Shown piece after piece: positions 11,244 to 23,354 of a stretch of 64,000 nt of DNA. A program made the position numbers and the translations under genes. The notes under the pieces were generated by a model. The model made no database searches and was not told the DNA's origin. It saw nothing but the letters and a program-made list of their open reading frames with translations. Origin of the DNA: Opeltia flavorubescens (lineage: Eukaryota > Ascomycota > Lecanoromycetes > Teloschistales > Teloschistaceae); contig KE546966.1 of the NCBI GenBank assembly GCA_000442125.1, positions 2,033,471 through 2,097,470 of the forward strand, in the 5' to 3' direction. The stretch's first letter is position 1. Every line of letters starts with the position of its first letter.

Positions 11244-13743
11244 TTGTCCGTAAATACGACTTGGATGTTATCCTATGTGTATTCCCCGCTAAGATAGCGT
11301 TAAATCAATATGCCCACTACTTTCTTCATTGGTGGTGTATGCCTACCTGCTGGGCGAAGTCCTGAAATCCCCATAGAATCGAGATCACACAGCATGTCAA
11401 GAGGCTATCTAAAAAGTAATACTTCTCTGGACTTTGCTGTCATGCATTGGGACCCAAGAGTTCCCTTGAAACTGGAAAATGGAGCAAAATAGAACAGTAG
11501 CAAGAAACTTATGGGTGAACTCGAACTAGTCCCCAAGAGCAGTCAACAATGTAACTGGTAATCTCATCGGCGTGGTCTACGGGAGACGTGACAAGTGGAA
11601 AAGCCTCCATCGCTGGAGACGTCCTGATCGCAGTTATCGAAGCAAAGGCCGGTCCCACGATGCAATGGAATGAACCTGGCATATTAGCACCAGCTTCGCC
11701 TAGAACTCGGCCCTTGTTCTTCCGCTTGTTCACGGAGATCTTCATGAAAGCATGGAATGAAACAATTACGGTAGCTACAAAAATCCAAAATCTCACTTCA
11801 GAACCCTCTTTCCTTTTTCTACTACATCTACCCATTCTCTCAGATACATTCTGACCCTCATATTCTTTCTTTCTCTCTGGATTTCATATTCCTTCTAACG
11901 TTCACAGAACTTCTGGTTTTCACTTCCCTGTGGCTCCACCATAAATTTCCACTCTAAGAACAGAGAACATTACTGGCACCGAAAATCAGCCTCCTACACT
12001 TTTGCCTCTCCATGGTTGGCTATTTTCTAACCTTCATATATCATAGAGCTTCGATCCGTTACAAAAGAAATAAGAGATGACGTCCACGCTATCATGGGTG
12101 TTATTTAAGATACAAACTGCGACTTCCAGCGCAGGAGCACATCGAGTTCGCAATGTTCTTCTCGGGGCTCGACAACTATCGGATGAACAAGGACCTAGTC
12201 AATATGGATGATGCGCCATTCGTTCACGTTGACCAGTGAGAGATGCGCTTTCTGTTATCTGTTCTCAAAAGAAGTAAGGAGTGTTCATCAACTGGTACGG
12301 GAGCAATGCGACAACAGATTGTAGCCAGGAAGTCAAGTATCTTTCGATTTCCCTCGCCCGCTGAGAATTCATCTTTTTCTTTTAGAATACAATCATATTC
12401 ATCCTTGTTTTCCTTTCATCATCAGAAGATTACTTTACTTTTTCGCCTTTATTCGGGAGTTGCAAGTTGAAGTTACCATTTTAGACAATTTCAGTTGTTC
12501 ATGTTATGTCTTAAACCTACCTGGTTCCATCAGAGACTTGGCAAGTCTTCAGTACCACAGCGACTGAGATATCCAATGAACTATTCGATAAGGGCCCTGG
12601 CTTTGACCTTGTGTTCAAATGAGCCAGTTTAGTTACAATGTCTTGGTCTTGCATATTGGACATCATCTTTATATAATATATGCCGAGCCGATAGAATGAT
12701 GCGAATTTAATCACCATTGTAGCGGTATTTTCACTCTTACGGTGACGTTGATTGCTTTCAAGCGATGAAAAATTCTGCTTTAGACAAATGAATGTATCGA
12801 CATGAATATCATCAGGGCTTCTAAATCAGGACGAGTTACTGCAACTGATAATGAAGGAACATAAATCTTTACGGAAAGGAGATTTTCACTTTGGGCAATC
12901 AGGTTCACAGTGTAGAATATTGCCCGAAGGATGATACTTTTTTCGCCCTTTTGAGGATCCCCAATGGCGCCTTCACCATGAGATTTTTGCTCGATCATAA
13001 GAAGAGATTGGGCTTCCGGACGGTAAATGGTATGGCCATATTAGCTAAGAAGGCCATGGCCTCAGGCAAGCCAGAAACCCGGTCAATGATAATCTTCCTA
13101 TCGGAGGCAAGAGTACCACTTCTGTCGAACTAGGTGGGCAACATCGAGCGATACAAGCATCGATTCTGTACAGCCACGAGCGCATCCGGACTGACAGTTG
13201 GCTTAAAGAGCTTCTTTTCGGCCGGATTTTTCTCCGGCCGTTGTCAAAAAACGCGGGATACGATAAAGCAATGTTTCAATGAGTGTGTCAACTTTTCCGA
13301 TTAAATGAAGGGCAAACAAACGCTCATTGTGCGGCTGTGACCATAGACACCAGTCAACACCTCAGCGAAGCACAACAAACTTCGTGCCAGGATCCGCCAG
13401 GCCAAAGAGAGGTCCACGATATTTCTACCGAGCTCACCGGTAATGCGATTTGGTATTGCAATAAGTACTGCCGCTGATTCTGGACAGTACGAAACGCCAG
13501 GACCAGCTGAAGGCGCTTCATTTACGTTGTCAAGGTATATGACGCCGACGGTACAGCGCATTACCCAGCGCGTCATCCACGAAACGGGACTGGATGAATT
13601 GGAGCTCGCCGGCGCGCAGAACCCAGAGGGGGAGTGGACCAAATTTACGGAAGAGTTTGGAACCGCCGAGAACGCGAAGGGTAAGGAAGCAGATCGGGTG
13701 AAGAGGATGGCCTCACGGGTACCGGCAAGACACAGGTCATGAC

Positions 13744-14121
13744 ATGATCCGCGCTACCGGAGTGATGTATCTTGCCTTTGGAGATGAGCCGAAGCTTGCG
13801 TTTCAACGAAGACGTCGTCCAGACAGCCAAGGGAGGCTGTCCCAGTCCCTGTCCCGATCCCTTCTCCTTGGTTTGCCGAACCGAGCCGGTTGCCCATCCA
13901 CAATTCCCCGGAGGCTAGTGCGTGAGAAGTCATGTACCTGCCAAGAAATGTTGCAGAGCAGATGGGAAGCAGAGGAAGCTCCAGAGGGATTATGGCAAGG
14001 TATTATGGAAGTCATGGATGCACTTACTCAACACCGAATGGTCTCTGAATATGGAGATTATCATGCAGTCTCACTTGATAAGTATCGAGGCCCCAACCTT
14101 GTATGGACTTGCAAACATTGA
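13744..14121 (+). pseudogene. Possible coding remnant, unknown
   Basis: An ATG frame of 125 codons. Its second half reads as protein (EEAPEGLWQGIMEVMDALTQ, then a Tyr/His-containing tail ending WTCKH). The preceding 300 bases (13443-13742) carry another frame, open for 99 codons and ending immediately before it, so a frameshifted gene is conceivable. GC is higher here than in the rest of the desert. No family was recognised. Confidence 0.2.
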
Positions 14122-15155
14122 TATCTAACAGCAACAGCCCTTGAAGGAGAGGGAACGAGACTGGTAGCGTGGCAAAAGGCTAGACCTCGACCCGTGGACA
14201 AGCCCGAGACACCAATTCTTGAGGATTGCGAGATCGTGGCTGACAAAAAAGATAGATATTCCTCCAGATCAAGTAATCTTTGAAATAAAAGGATAGGCCA
14301 AAAGAAACAATCAATGCCATAGCGGATTGAAGGAGCTAATCCAAACTGCAAATTGGCAAGATTTAGCCAAATTGATCACCGATGACAAGCACAGGCTCAT
14401 ATTCCTCTGGCAAAAACGCAGTGTGCTCGTGCAATGATGTTATTCTCAGAGGACATTGGACTGCCCAGTGTTCCCAATTTTCAACTTACAAAATGACGAT
14501 TACTTTTATCACGAATATATTCTGAATCTTCACAGCATATGACTTGAATGTTAGGATACAACGAACCGGAAAGTTGATTACATGAGATCATAAATCCACT
14601 AAAATTCCGACTTAAAGATGGCCATTGACGGAGACCTTGGAGGGGACCTATAAAAACTAGATTACGCCACAGTTTCTCATTATCTCTTTGAGGATCTTCG
14701 TGATCTCTCGAGTATTTTCCCACGGGGTCTAGCTGATACTGAAGGTGCTGGACGTTTTGTCACCTTTCAGAAAGCTGGGTCTAGCCTTGAGAAAGTGGAA
14801 CGAATTGCGAACCAATTCTAATTTGCGAATTTGCCGACAGTTCCGGATCTTGAGGATCTATAATAGAAGCCCATTGAGGATTTGGAACGCAGTTCCCGCG
14901 AGCCAATTACCGTCACCTAAACGAGCTGAACTATCTCAACTCATATAACCATATTTCATGCATTGCACATTCTCATGATGATTGAAGGCAAAAGGTCACT
15001 AAAACGATTCAAATTTATTATGGGTTAATCCACCTCTCACAATTGATTTGAGAGATTGCAAAACACATTTTCATTATCATATTTTCTTGTCTTGAGATAA
15101 TTACATCGACGACGATTGGATCTCTAGAAACAACTCGTAGCGATAGAATCGGAGG

Positions 15156-15554
15156 ATGAAAAAGATCAGAGAGCTTCTAGGCCTTTCGATTGATATGACG
15201 GGTCTGATTCGGCTGGATTTCTCTCGGATCGATCAATGGAGGCTACATAGCCTTAGTATATATCTGGATGAACGCCGGAAGTTCAAATTTATCAAGAATG
15301 ACGGAGGAGCATTGCTATCTCTACTGAAAGAACTTAAATCCCTTCTCAAAACCCAATTATGCGTGATGCACATATTTCAACTTTACGATTCAGTCATTCA
15401 AACCAATCAGCAGTTTCATTTCACACTTTCCTCAGGCAGAACTTCCGGAATAATCTCATATCTATCGGCTCTTGTTCAATCTTCTCCTTTTTATATTCCT
15501 GTCACTCAATCTTCGCCAGAGATTATCAAAGCTCAGGATTCCGCGCGCGTGTAG
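15156..15554 (+). pseudogene. Unknown ORF or coding remnant in desert 1
   Basis: A 132-codon ATG frame, among the longest in the desert. The text is protein-like in the middle (DERRKFKFIKNDGGALLSLL, then a hydrophobic and Ser-rich tail). No domain was recognised, and neither a signal peptide nor a membrane span is clear. It lies 160 bases upstream of the stronger remnant at 15712 on the same strand but in another frame, so the two may derive from one gene. Confidence 0.22.
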
Positions 15555-15711
15555 TGGATCTCTGGCGCAGTGCAATGCCACCCATCTATTCTCCACCAAA
15601 AAGGAATATGACCGACCCATGCGCATGTGCCACACGGCAACTGGAGCGTACTTCGAGGAAACCAGCTATCTCACCATTTCACTAATCCGATAACTACTGC
15701 ATTTATCATGA

Positions 15712-16248
15712 TTGGTTGCGTTCCGATTTACTATATTAGCAGTCTTCTGGCTTCTTAAAGTCTTGGTAAGCGTCGAAATCTTTGCACATATCCTTTGGCG
15801 TCTCTTCTCAGTCACGAATCCCGAAGACGCTGAAGCTGAAGCCGCCTGGAGGAGTTTATGAGGGGTCTTTGAGAGCCAGGGTCTGGTCCGAGATGCCCAT
15901 TATGAGAAACTGCTGTCACATATCGTTTTCATCGTTGAAAAGACCAAGACTGCGCACCTGATTGGTTGCCCGATTGTCGACATCAGCAACTCGAAAATTG
16001 AATGGGATGCAGCTTTGGTTCGGCCGCCGCTGGCTACTGGACGGAGAGCATTTTGTGTATACTTATATCTCCTGCTACAGAAGGTCACTGATGAGCTACC
16101 AGCACGTAAGCATTTAGTAGCATTATCCAAACCTCACGTAATGACGCCGAGAGATATCTTTGAAAACAGAAACAAAGTTTCAGCAGCGTCATGGGACAAG
16201 GTATATTCCATGCGTTGTCTACTTTTCTCTGTCCGCAAAAGAAAGTAA
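15712..16248 (+). pseudogene. Decayed membrane-anchored gene with one internal stop
   Basis: One frame is open for 178 codons except for a single TGA at 15859-15861. It begins with a strongly hydrophobic segment (around FTILAVFWLLKVLVSVEIFA), then a charged stretch with NPEDAEAEAAWRSL just before the stop, then a long protein-like region (YEKLLSHIVFIVEKTKTAHL and DIFENRNKVSAASWDK). Just after the last motif a GTATAT could be a splice donor, with an acceptor-like AATACAG about 75 bases on. The protein-like text on both sides of one stop is best explained as a relic of a real gene. The family is unknown. Confidence 0.45.
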
Positions 16249-16401
16249 CGACGATACTGCTCGTTGATAATACAGTTTGCTTTACCCTTCATGATGGCTT
16301 TCAAATTCACGAAAATAATAATTCTTTCCTTAAATCTTCTTTGAGAACTTATTACGTCAGTAAGATCTGAAACCTTTGTCAGCATTCATATTTGAGATAT
16401 A

Positions 16402-16587
16402 ATTCTGGGCTTTAAAGCAGACGACCTAAAGAAGAAGTTCCCAAAAGAGGCTTTGTACAGAGCCTACCAAGACTACAAAGCTGTGGAGCAATCAAGTCGT
16501 TTCTACCAGGCATGTAGTAAGTTCACTGGTCTAGCATGGGATGGCGAGACAGTGGAGGTCATCAGCCACACCTTTGTTGTAAATTGA
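16402..16587 (+). pseudogene. Decayed coding fragment downstream of the 15712 relic
   Basis: A 61-codon open stretch whose text is clearly protein-like: a lysine-rich helix (FKADDLKKKFPKEALYRAYQ), then aromatic residues and TGLAWDGETVEVISHTF. It is on the same strand as the relic at 15712-16248 and 150 bases downstream, so it could be a later exon of the same dead gene. No start codon or family can be assigned. Confidence 0.32.
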
Positions 16588-19500
16588 ATAAGGCATGGTT
16601 TTTTCCCCACAGCATACTCCGAGCAGTTGAATTATGCTGTTGTACGCAATCTGGGATAGGCAAACATTTCCGGCCTTTCGGTAAATCAAAGCCAGTCTGG
16701 ATGTCAATGTAAGTGGAATCAAAACACTCTTTTGATGAAAAGACCCTATCATTCCTTGATCTTCAAAGTCATGATGATTGGCCTTTTATACTGAAATCTA
16801 GAGCGATGTTCAGAGATATAACTCTACTAATGGAGTAGGGTAAGAAGAAACGGGTGAAATTTTCGTATCGGTATCCTGCCCTCTCTGATGCCGCCAACTG
16901 ACTCGTTGGATACGAAACCCATGACTACAGTCGCCGTATCCTTACCACAAAATTTCTTCCAAGTTTACAGCGAGATGCTGCTCCACATGAACTAGGATGC
17001 GAATACGCGCAACCGTATAGCTTTCTGGTGAAAAGGGATGTTCTACTCGTACTTTTAGGAGTTAATGGCAGAAGACAAAAAGGCAAATTGTTGTCTGACA
17101 GCAAAATAGCTAACATCATACCTCAATTTCATAAATATACAGATGTGGAAGAGTTTCGGCTGGAAAAAACCCCGTCAATCGTGGTCGGTTTTACCACCAG
17201 GGTTCGCAATTATTGAACGATGCTTACAACACTTAAAACTGTAACATACGACAACGCTTTGAAGCGAGCTGAAGTTGTCGCTTGCTGGTATGAAGCAACA
17301 GCTACGTCGACAGCGCACGTGGAGAGATTGATAGGGAAGTACACTTAAAAGGTACTGCTGTTCGCTGTTTGGACAATTTCGCTTCCATTGGCTTTTCTTT
17401 CACCCCCAATAAAGTATCCACATCTAGTACTCTCCTTGATGACAAGAGAAAGGTCCTAGGGGGGTTTTCGTTATTTTAAACGTTTGTTTGAGTCCATTAT
17501 ACAGTCATTTACTATTATACACGTTCCATTCCCGCACCAATCGAAGTCGTAGAAATCAATCGGCTCGGTTACCACCTCCGAGATCTACAAGTGAATATCT
17601 AGTATGATGACAGACTTATCTTTCAACTCGACCAATGTCATCTAAATCCATACACCAAATCTATACAGACTTACTGATAACCGCGATTCCATTCCCGAAG
17701 TCGCTTGCCTACCGACAAGCAGCATGCGATTCCGCTTCATTTACAGGCCAATTGCCCCCTTTAACCTCGCATGTCGAGGGTCTAAGAAACCTCACTGGCA
17801 CTTCCAACCACAACTATCGAAGCAACCCGATAACAAGACAAATCAAGCCCGACAAGTCTAACAAAACCGAAAACCTCATCGACGCACCAATAAGTAGTAT
17901 TTTACTCTTTTAACCCTTGGACCTCGAGTTCCATTCCCCTCACAGCTATCATCCTAACGATAATCTCACCCTCAAAGAACCTGTCACACTAAATATTCCC
18001 CCTCGGAAATCCCTCAACGCCCCCACGCACAACGCAACAGAAACCACGCAAACGCCCGACCATATAAGCCTGTAATGCTTCCAAGGTATAAGTAAAGGGT
18101 AGTAGCAGAATAAGTATAGCTGATCAAGTCGTGGTAAAAACCATAGTGGGCGCTCTTCATTGACGGACCCAGTCAGAGAAGCAGTATTTACCAGATCCTG
18201 GACTTTTTTTGATAATGGAGGATACCAAGTCGCCGCCGTAAGATACGGTATCGTGCCTTCGGCTAGTCGTCCGTGGAGAAGGAGCTTGTTAGTTGGTAGA
18301 GTTGACTGGAGGAGGATTCGCCAAATAGACGCAGCGTGTTGATGATGCTCACCTATACCGAAGGGGTTGTCATGACTCTGCAACGAAGACAGTACAGCCG
18401 AGCCGAAATTGTTGCAAAATTTCGAGAGCTCTTTCCAAATCCTAAACGTAAAGTTCCACCTTGCAATTTTTTAACTTGCAGTTGAAACACCGGCAATGGA
18501 GCTCCTTGGTTATAGGATCCAAATCAGCTCATTGATGAGAACATGACTCACTCCTGCAAATCACTCATCGTTCGATCATACCTGTATGACGACAAGACCG
18601 AAAGGCGCAGTATACCATTTCGGGACACTTGATTGAGAGAATAGAGGAGGACTATACTAATACCCGTATCGATTATCTCTCGAAATCATAGATGTACGAT
18701 CGAGATAAACGACACATTGCATTGAGCCGGGACGATGGTATTTCAAGATTGGCAGATCCACAGGCATCACGATCGGGATATGCAACGGCTTTGAGGCTGA
18801 CACTCCTTGGTATGTGAATCGAGTGAAACGGGACCGTCTTATAAATGTTTCTGTGGCTTTCTCAACATTACATCCACCTCAAAGATGTGAAAGAGCCGGC
18901 CTATCAGCAACCTTTACGCAGAACAATGGCATCTATACCAACTCTGCCCGGAAAAGGACTTGCAAGAATGGCAAAAAGTTCATTCGCTGCTCCTCGCAGT
19001 CCATATTGTACTACTTCAAAGGGCAGAACTCCAACGAGAAAAGCGGGATGCGGCTCACAAGCGCCCTGATCAACGATAATTCTCGATCGTTTCGGATTCT
19101 GGCAGCAGAGTGTGCCAAATATGAGCCTTTATAATCGCACGTATATCTCATCTCTGATTTCTACACTGCCAGGCTCCAATTAATCGCGTGGAATATGTTT
19201 TTTTTCTCCGCTTTCCACCACGTAATAAGATATTCACCTAAATCTCTGTTAAATTTGTCTTACACTTCAAATATCCAAATAGAGCATGCTGTTCCCTTCA
19301 AATTCCCACTTTTCTCCTTTTATAATCTCCATCTTTTATACTCTCCAAGGCTTGTCGAGTAACGCCCCACTCTTCAGACATGGTGATTTTGCATCCGCTA
19401 TGGTAGATACCTATCGCGTGTGCAGGATTCTAATGGAGGTCTTGGAAGACCAAGACAGAAATCAATGACAGTCCGGAACCTCGCTGGAAAATGGAAGAAT

Positions 19501-20010
19501 GTAATTTAAGCCACGAAGATACACCTCAAACATGCCAAAACTCGATTACGAAAGTCTTCATTTTCACTATCACTGCGCAGAAAGAAATGATCTTTTTCTA
19601 TACATTGCAAACAGATACCAAGACTGAAGAATGCGTCACGAGGCAGCTGCGTAAAGAGGGTTTCGGAGAGCCAGCGTTTGCCACTGCCTCGTCCTTTTTT
19701 TCTTCCTTTAAATCACTTTCGTAGCTATCGATTAGATGTCTGTCGTGGTCAGTTTCTGGTCTAAAAGAACGGCAAAAAGGTGCCGCTGACTAGCTAGCTG
19801 GTTTTCTGTATATTTCATTATGATCGTAATCAGAAAGCAATTACTGTCATGATGATTAGTGGTCACTCTCCACTGCGGATTCTTTCGATTTGCGTGGACC
19901 ATTCTACCATTCCCTTCGGTTATTGATGCTTAAACTCCTGCTGTTAGCCTAGAAGCCTACAAGAGTTGTCCTGCATGATATTTATCATGCTTTAATTTTT
20001 GGCTGTAAAG

Positions 20011-20337
20011 ATGGCAGCGAATATTAGCATGACCCCAAAAACAAATTTTGGTACTCCATATGATGTAGTCTCTAGCACGATCGTTATACACAATCCAGAA
20101 CGTCACCCAATCGAGGTGCAATCTTGCCCCTTCCTTCACATGCGCCTGGATGCGTCAGTAACACCACCTATCGAAAGACGACGTATCCTACTCTGGCAGA
20201 AAGAATACAAGAATCAATCCAGGCTGGCTATTTTATCCTTGGTCAGGACTCACGACGAAGATCCAAATCATCAGCAATACTTCTCTCCAAGCCTTCCTTT
20301 CCAACTTTCCCACAAACGGTCCCCCTCACCATACTAA
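20011..20337 (+). pseudogene. Unknown ORF or coding remnant
   Basis: A 108-codon ATG frame with text such as TIVIHNPERHPIEVQSCPFL and RRRILLWQKEYKNQ. It is isolated, with no neighbour of related frame and no recognised domain. It could be a young ORF, a relic or chance. Confidence 0.18.
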
Positions 20338-21422
20338 TCCTACGTAGTATCTCGATTCCACCTCTCCAGAATGTCGAATTGTTATAAATCGAGTTGTCGA
20401 AGTTTCGGAAAACCCAAGTTTGAACCTTTAATAATGGAAGGAGTAAAGATAAAGGAACATCTCATTCCCAGCAGCGACAGCTACAAACTGCATCACCCTG
20501 CTTCAGGAACCCGACGCTGCTTCGTCGGATGCCGGTATATTATTTCATGCTGGTACGAGGCAACTGCCTCGATGGATGCCATACTGCTCGGACTGATACG
20601 GAGACGGAAGCTAAAAGTAAGGTCACACATCGCCTTTTCCGTCCCTAGATGTTTTTGATAGACCAGGGGATAACTCCATATGTGCCACAAGTCATCCACG
20701 CTCTCTCTAGGCGACAGATCATACACCAAAGGAAAAACACAAGAATACAGCAATGAATGGCATTGATACCTGAACGTTGTAAGTAGATCATTCTTTTGCG
20801 CCAAAAATTTTCGTAGTAGTGATATGTAAAGCTTTCAACCTGGAACTCAGCTTGATGATGTTCATTCGATGAAGGATACTCGGTCGGGGCTATATGAAAA
20901 GGCGCCACAAAGCAGGAGATAGGCGAGTATACACATGATTTGCTTTATTGTGATACTAGCATACCATCAATTTGAACTGTTGAAGGGGCTCGTTTGCACG
21001 GCCCCCAAGCACTAGGCCATGATGGGGAAGACGGGGAGCTACAGCCTTGTGCTAGCTCGGGCGGCGCAGCTTAGCCCTGGATTTTGTAGGCGAGGTTTGA
21101 GTTGACAGCTAAGGCACTTATTTGGTGCCTCACGTAGCGGGAATGGGATAATAATTTCAGTATCGCCCACTTTGACCATGTGCTCCGTGATTTCAGACTA
21201 CCCAGCAGGTACAGATCTTCATGCAATGATTGAGTATCCTGATTAGCCGTTCTTGATTTTGTTCTTGTCTTTATTGAAGACTCGTCTACTTCTTGCTTTC
21301 TCCAGAGTCTCGTCCGCTATTCCTGTAGAGCATGATGTCAAAGATGAAGTGAATGGTGTTACTCATAGTATTTGCGCCTCTACCGAAAGACACGCTTAAG
21401 TCACAAAGACGCCAGTCTCAGC

Positions 21423-22565
21423 ATGGGCCAGCAATTTATTGGATACGGCAGCAACCTGCCTCCAGGGCCATATCTCAAGGGAGTCCGACAGCATTGCATT
21501 GATCTTGTCAAGCCTCAAAACAGCAATCAACTTCGAGATAACGTCACGGCTTGCATGCTCGCTACCTTCACTGAGACTGACAAAGTCTTGTTCGCGGCAC
21601 GGCAATATATCTTGACCCTCTGGCCTGCCTTTGTAGGCGCCATCGTCGCTCTTGCACCTGATCCGGCCTACATGGTGTACGACAACATTTGGTGGGCCGC
21701 TCTGTTCACGATCACCTCTGGCGGCTTACCTGGCCTTGATTCCTCCTCTTCTCCACCGCACCATGTAGAAGCGCACTCGGAGAGCGAGGGGCGGACCATG
21801 TGTGAGTCATGGCAATACACAGCCGCCCGACCAAAACTCATGTCCAAGACTGAGACTTTAGGAACTCGGACGAGGGGCATGGGATACGTTCGCCTTGAAT
21901 GGATTTCCTTTTTTGTTGGCATCTCCTTATGGCTCGCCTTCTGCATATATTTCGGCGCCACGCTCCAAGATGCGGGAATTATTCTTACCTTGTCGAACGC
22001 GTTCAATCCTGTCAAAGGCGCGCTCTGGTATTACATCTCCTGCAGTCCGGCTATTTTTGGAGCTATCGTCGAGCTCTTACAGAATCGTGTGGAGATCTAC
22101 GACCCGGTCCCGGCTGTCAATCATGACGAGACACAAATGGGTTCTCTGAAGGGAGAAAATGGCGTAGTGCCCTCTTCTGAGTTAGCACACACGTATCAGA
22201 AAGTCATCGTCAGCTCAGTATTTGCTGTATGGCTGAGAATTGCCAAGCATCAATGGCGCCGCTCGAAATATCGGATTCTCATCCGGGACCCTTCTTCACA
22301 TTGGTTTTTTCTCATTGGGGGCGTCATGACCGGTGTAGGACGCATAGCCATATTCGCCTTCGCCTCTATTGTGATGGGGAACATCGTCTTTCTACCTGTG
22401 GAAAACGATTTGTATCTCGGGATCTTACTGCTCGCTGCTACTTCGATACCGCGGCAATTATGGCCGGCTTTCTGGAAGAATGGGAATCGAGGAGCGGATC
22501 TTGTCGTTTTTGTGAATTCGATCATGCTGACGGAAGTGGGTCCTCATAGGCATGATGGCGGCTGA
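21423..22565 (+). CDS. Multi-pass membrane protein of unknown function
   Basis: A 380-codon single exon from ATG 21423; the frame is open 51 bases further upstream, but only from TTG. About six or seven hydrophobic segments are visible. Two lie near residues 75-120 (LTLWPAFVGAIVALAPDPAY, then IWWAALFTITSGGLPGL), one near 170 (SFFVGISLWLAFCIYFGATL), one near 205 (ALWYYISCSPAIFGAIVELL), and a group near 295-365. A hydrophilic loop with SSSSPPHHVEAHSESEG follows the first pair. I do not recognise a characterised family; it reads like a conserved hypothetical membrane protein of filamentous ascomycetes. The frame is uninterrupted although it sits between two decayed regions, which argues for present function. 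It lies 789 bases upstream of the HET-domain gene on the same strand. Confidence 0.7.
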   Translation: MGQQFIGYGSNLPPGPYLKGVRQHCIDLVKPQNSNQLRDNVTACMLATFTETDKVLFAARQYILTLWPAFVGAIVALAPDPAYMVYDNIWWAALFTITSGGLPGLDSSSSPPHHVEAHSESEGRTMCESWQYTAARPKLMSKTETLGTRTRGMGYVRLEWISFFVGISLWLAFCIYFGATLQDAGIILTLSNAFNPVKGALWYYISCSPAIFGAIVELLQNRVEIYDPVPAVNHDETQMGSLKGENGVVPSSELAHTYQKVIVSSVFAVWLRIAKHQWRRSKYRILIRDPSSHWFFLIGGVMTGVGRIAIFAFASIVMGNIVFLPVENDLYLGILLLAATSIPRQLWPAFWKNGNRGADLVVFVNSIMLTEVGPHRHDGG

Positions 22566-23354
22566 GACTTATCCTACTGTAGAGTATTTCGGAGTATGGG
22601 GGACTGGAGTGCCATGAACAGAGACAGTAACCGCAGAAGCTACATACATTACTATTAAATGGGCCTCGCCTTTTCGTAAACATTGTGTCATAGGTAGGGA
22701 TGATCAAAAGTCAGGTATATACGATCCGACCTTGAGAAATGAAGTCTCACGATAAGAGATGTACTATATACGATCTCCCTATACACAGTATACCAAGCCA
22801 GTTGAGAGACGAGAAAGCATATTTCACTTCTAAAAGTATGGTCGACAAGAAAAGACAATAATGTGGTGAGGATCGTAGCTTCAGGCCTGAGCCGTTAGGA
22901 GTAAGGGTGAACATGGAAGCCAACCAAATCGGACTTAGCGGTTTTAGCTACAGAACGGTAGCAGATTCTTATTCCCACAATCAACCACTTGCTACCAATA
23001 TTGCTTCCCCAAGTCGTCAATGGACAATGCAAGCACACGGTAGCAGATCTCACAGGCACTGGCCCAATGACATCATGAAAGACTCATCGATCGATCTGCA
23101 ATCAGCCCCCATCGGCTTCTGCATTTAGCCCCCACCGGGTTCTGCAATTTGAACTCCTTCGCTCACACTGAGCCTCATCAGCCCTCTTTAGCCTCTGCGG
23201 CTATATATGCTTTATGCTTGCTCGAATACAGATTTGCTTCGACGTCTGACCTCCTGGGCTCTGGCGTGATGCGGTTATTTAAGGGACAGACTTTTCCTTC
23301 CTTCATAGCTCTCCAACGAAGAATATCATCCATACTCTACCGCAGCAGGTCAAG
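22566..23354. promoter_or_regulatory. Spacer and promoter region of the HET-domain gene
   Basis: 789 bases with no supported gene. A TATAAA-like start is not obvious, but a TATATATGC element at about 23203 and the pyrimidine-rich leader before ATG 23355 fit a fungal promoter. The short ORFs here are not protein-like. Confidence 0.3.

Larger units (their letters stand above)
6735..21422. other. Gene-poor desert 1 with scattered decayed coding stretches
   Basis: About 14.7 kb between uL30m and the membrane-protein gene. No frame gives a recognisable intact protein; nearly all ORFs are under 145 codons and many open with TTG or GTG only. Some stretches are protein-like over 60-200 codons apart from single stops, and these are listed separately (7127-7405, 8922-9542, 10923-11243, 13744-14121, 15156-15554, 15712-16248, 16402-16587, 20011-20337). 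The remainder (for example 7406-8921, 9543-10922, 11244-13743, 14122-15155, 16588-20010, 20338-21422) shows nothing I can name. No long terminal repeats, terminal inverted repeats, transposase or reverse transcriptase motifs were recognised. The base composition is moderately AT-rich, not the extreme AT-richness of heavily RIP-mutated DNA. Confidence 0.6.

Noticed and set aside
13690-13745. Perfect-looking Walker A text GLTGTGKT in desert 1
   Set aside because: The frame has stops 14 codons before and 6 codons after, and no other P-loop context, so a chance match in a GC-rich patch is more likely.
17949-18383. 144-codon minus-strand ORF, longest in desert 1
   Set aside because: It opens only from TTG, has no domain or relic-like partner, and the opposite strand contains equally plausible short ORFs.
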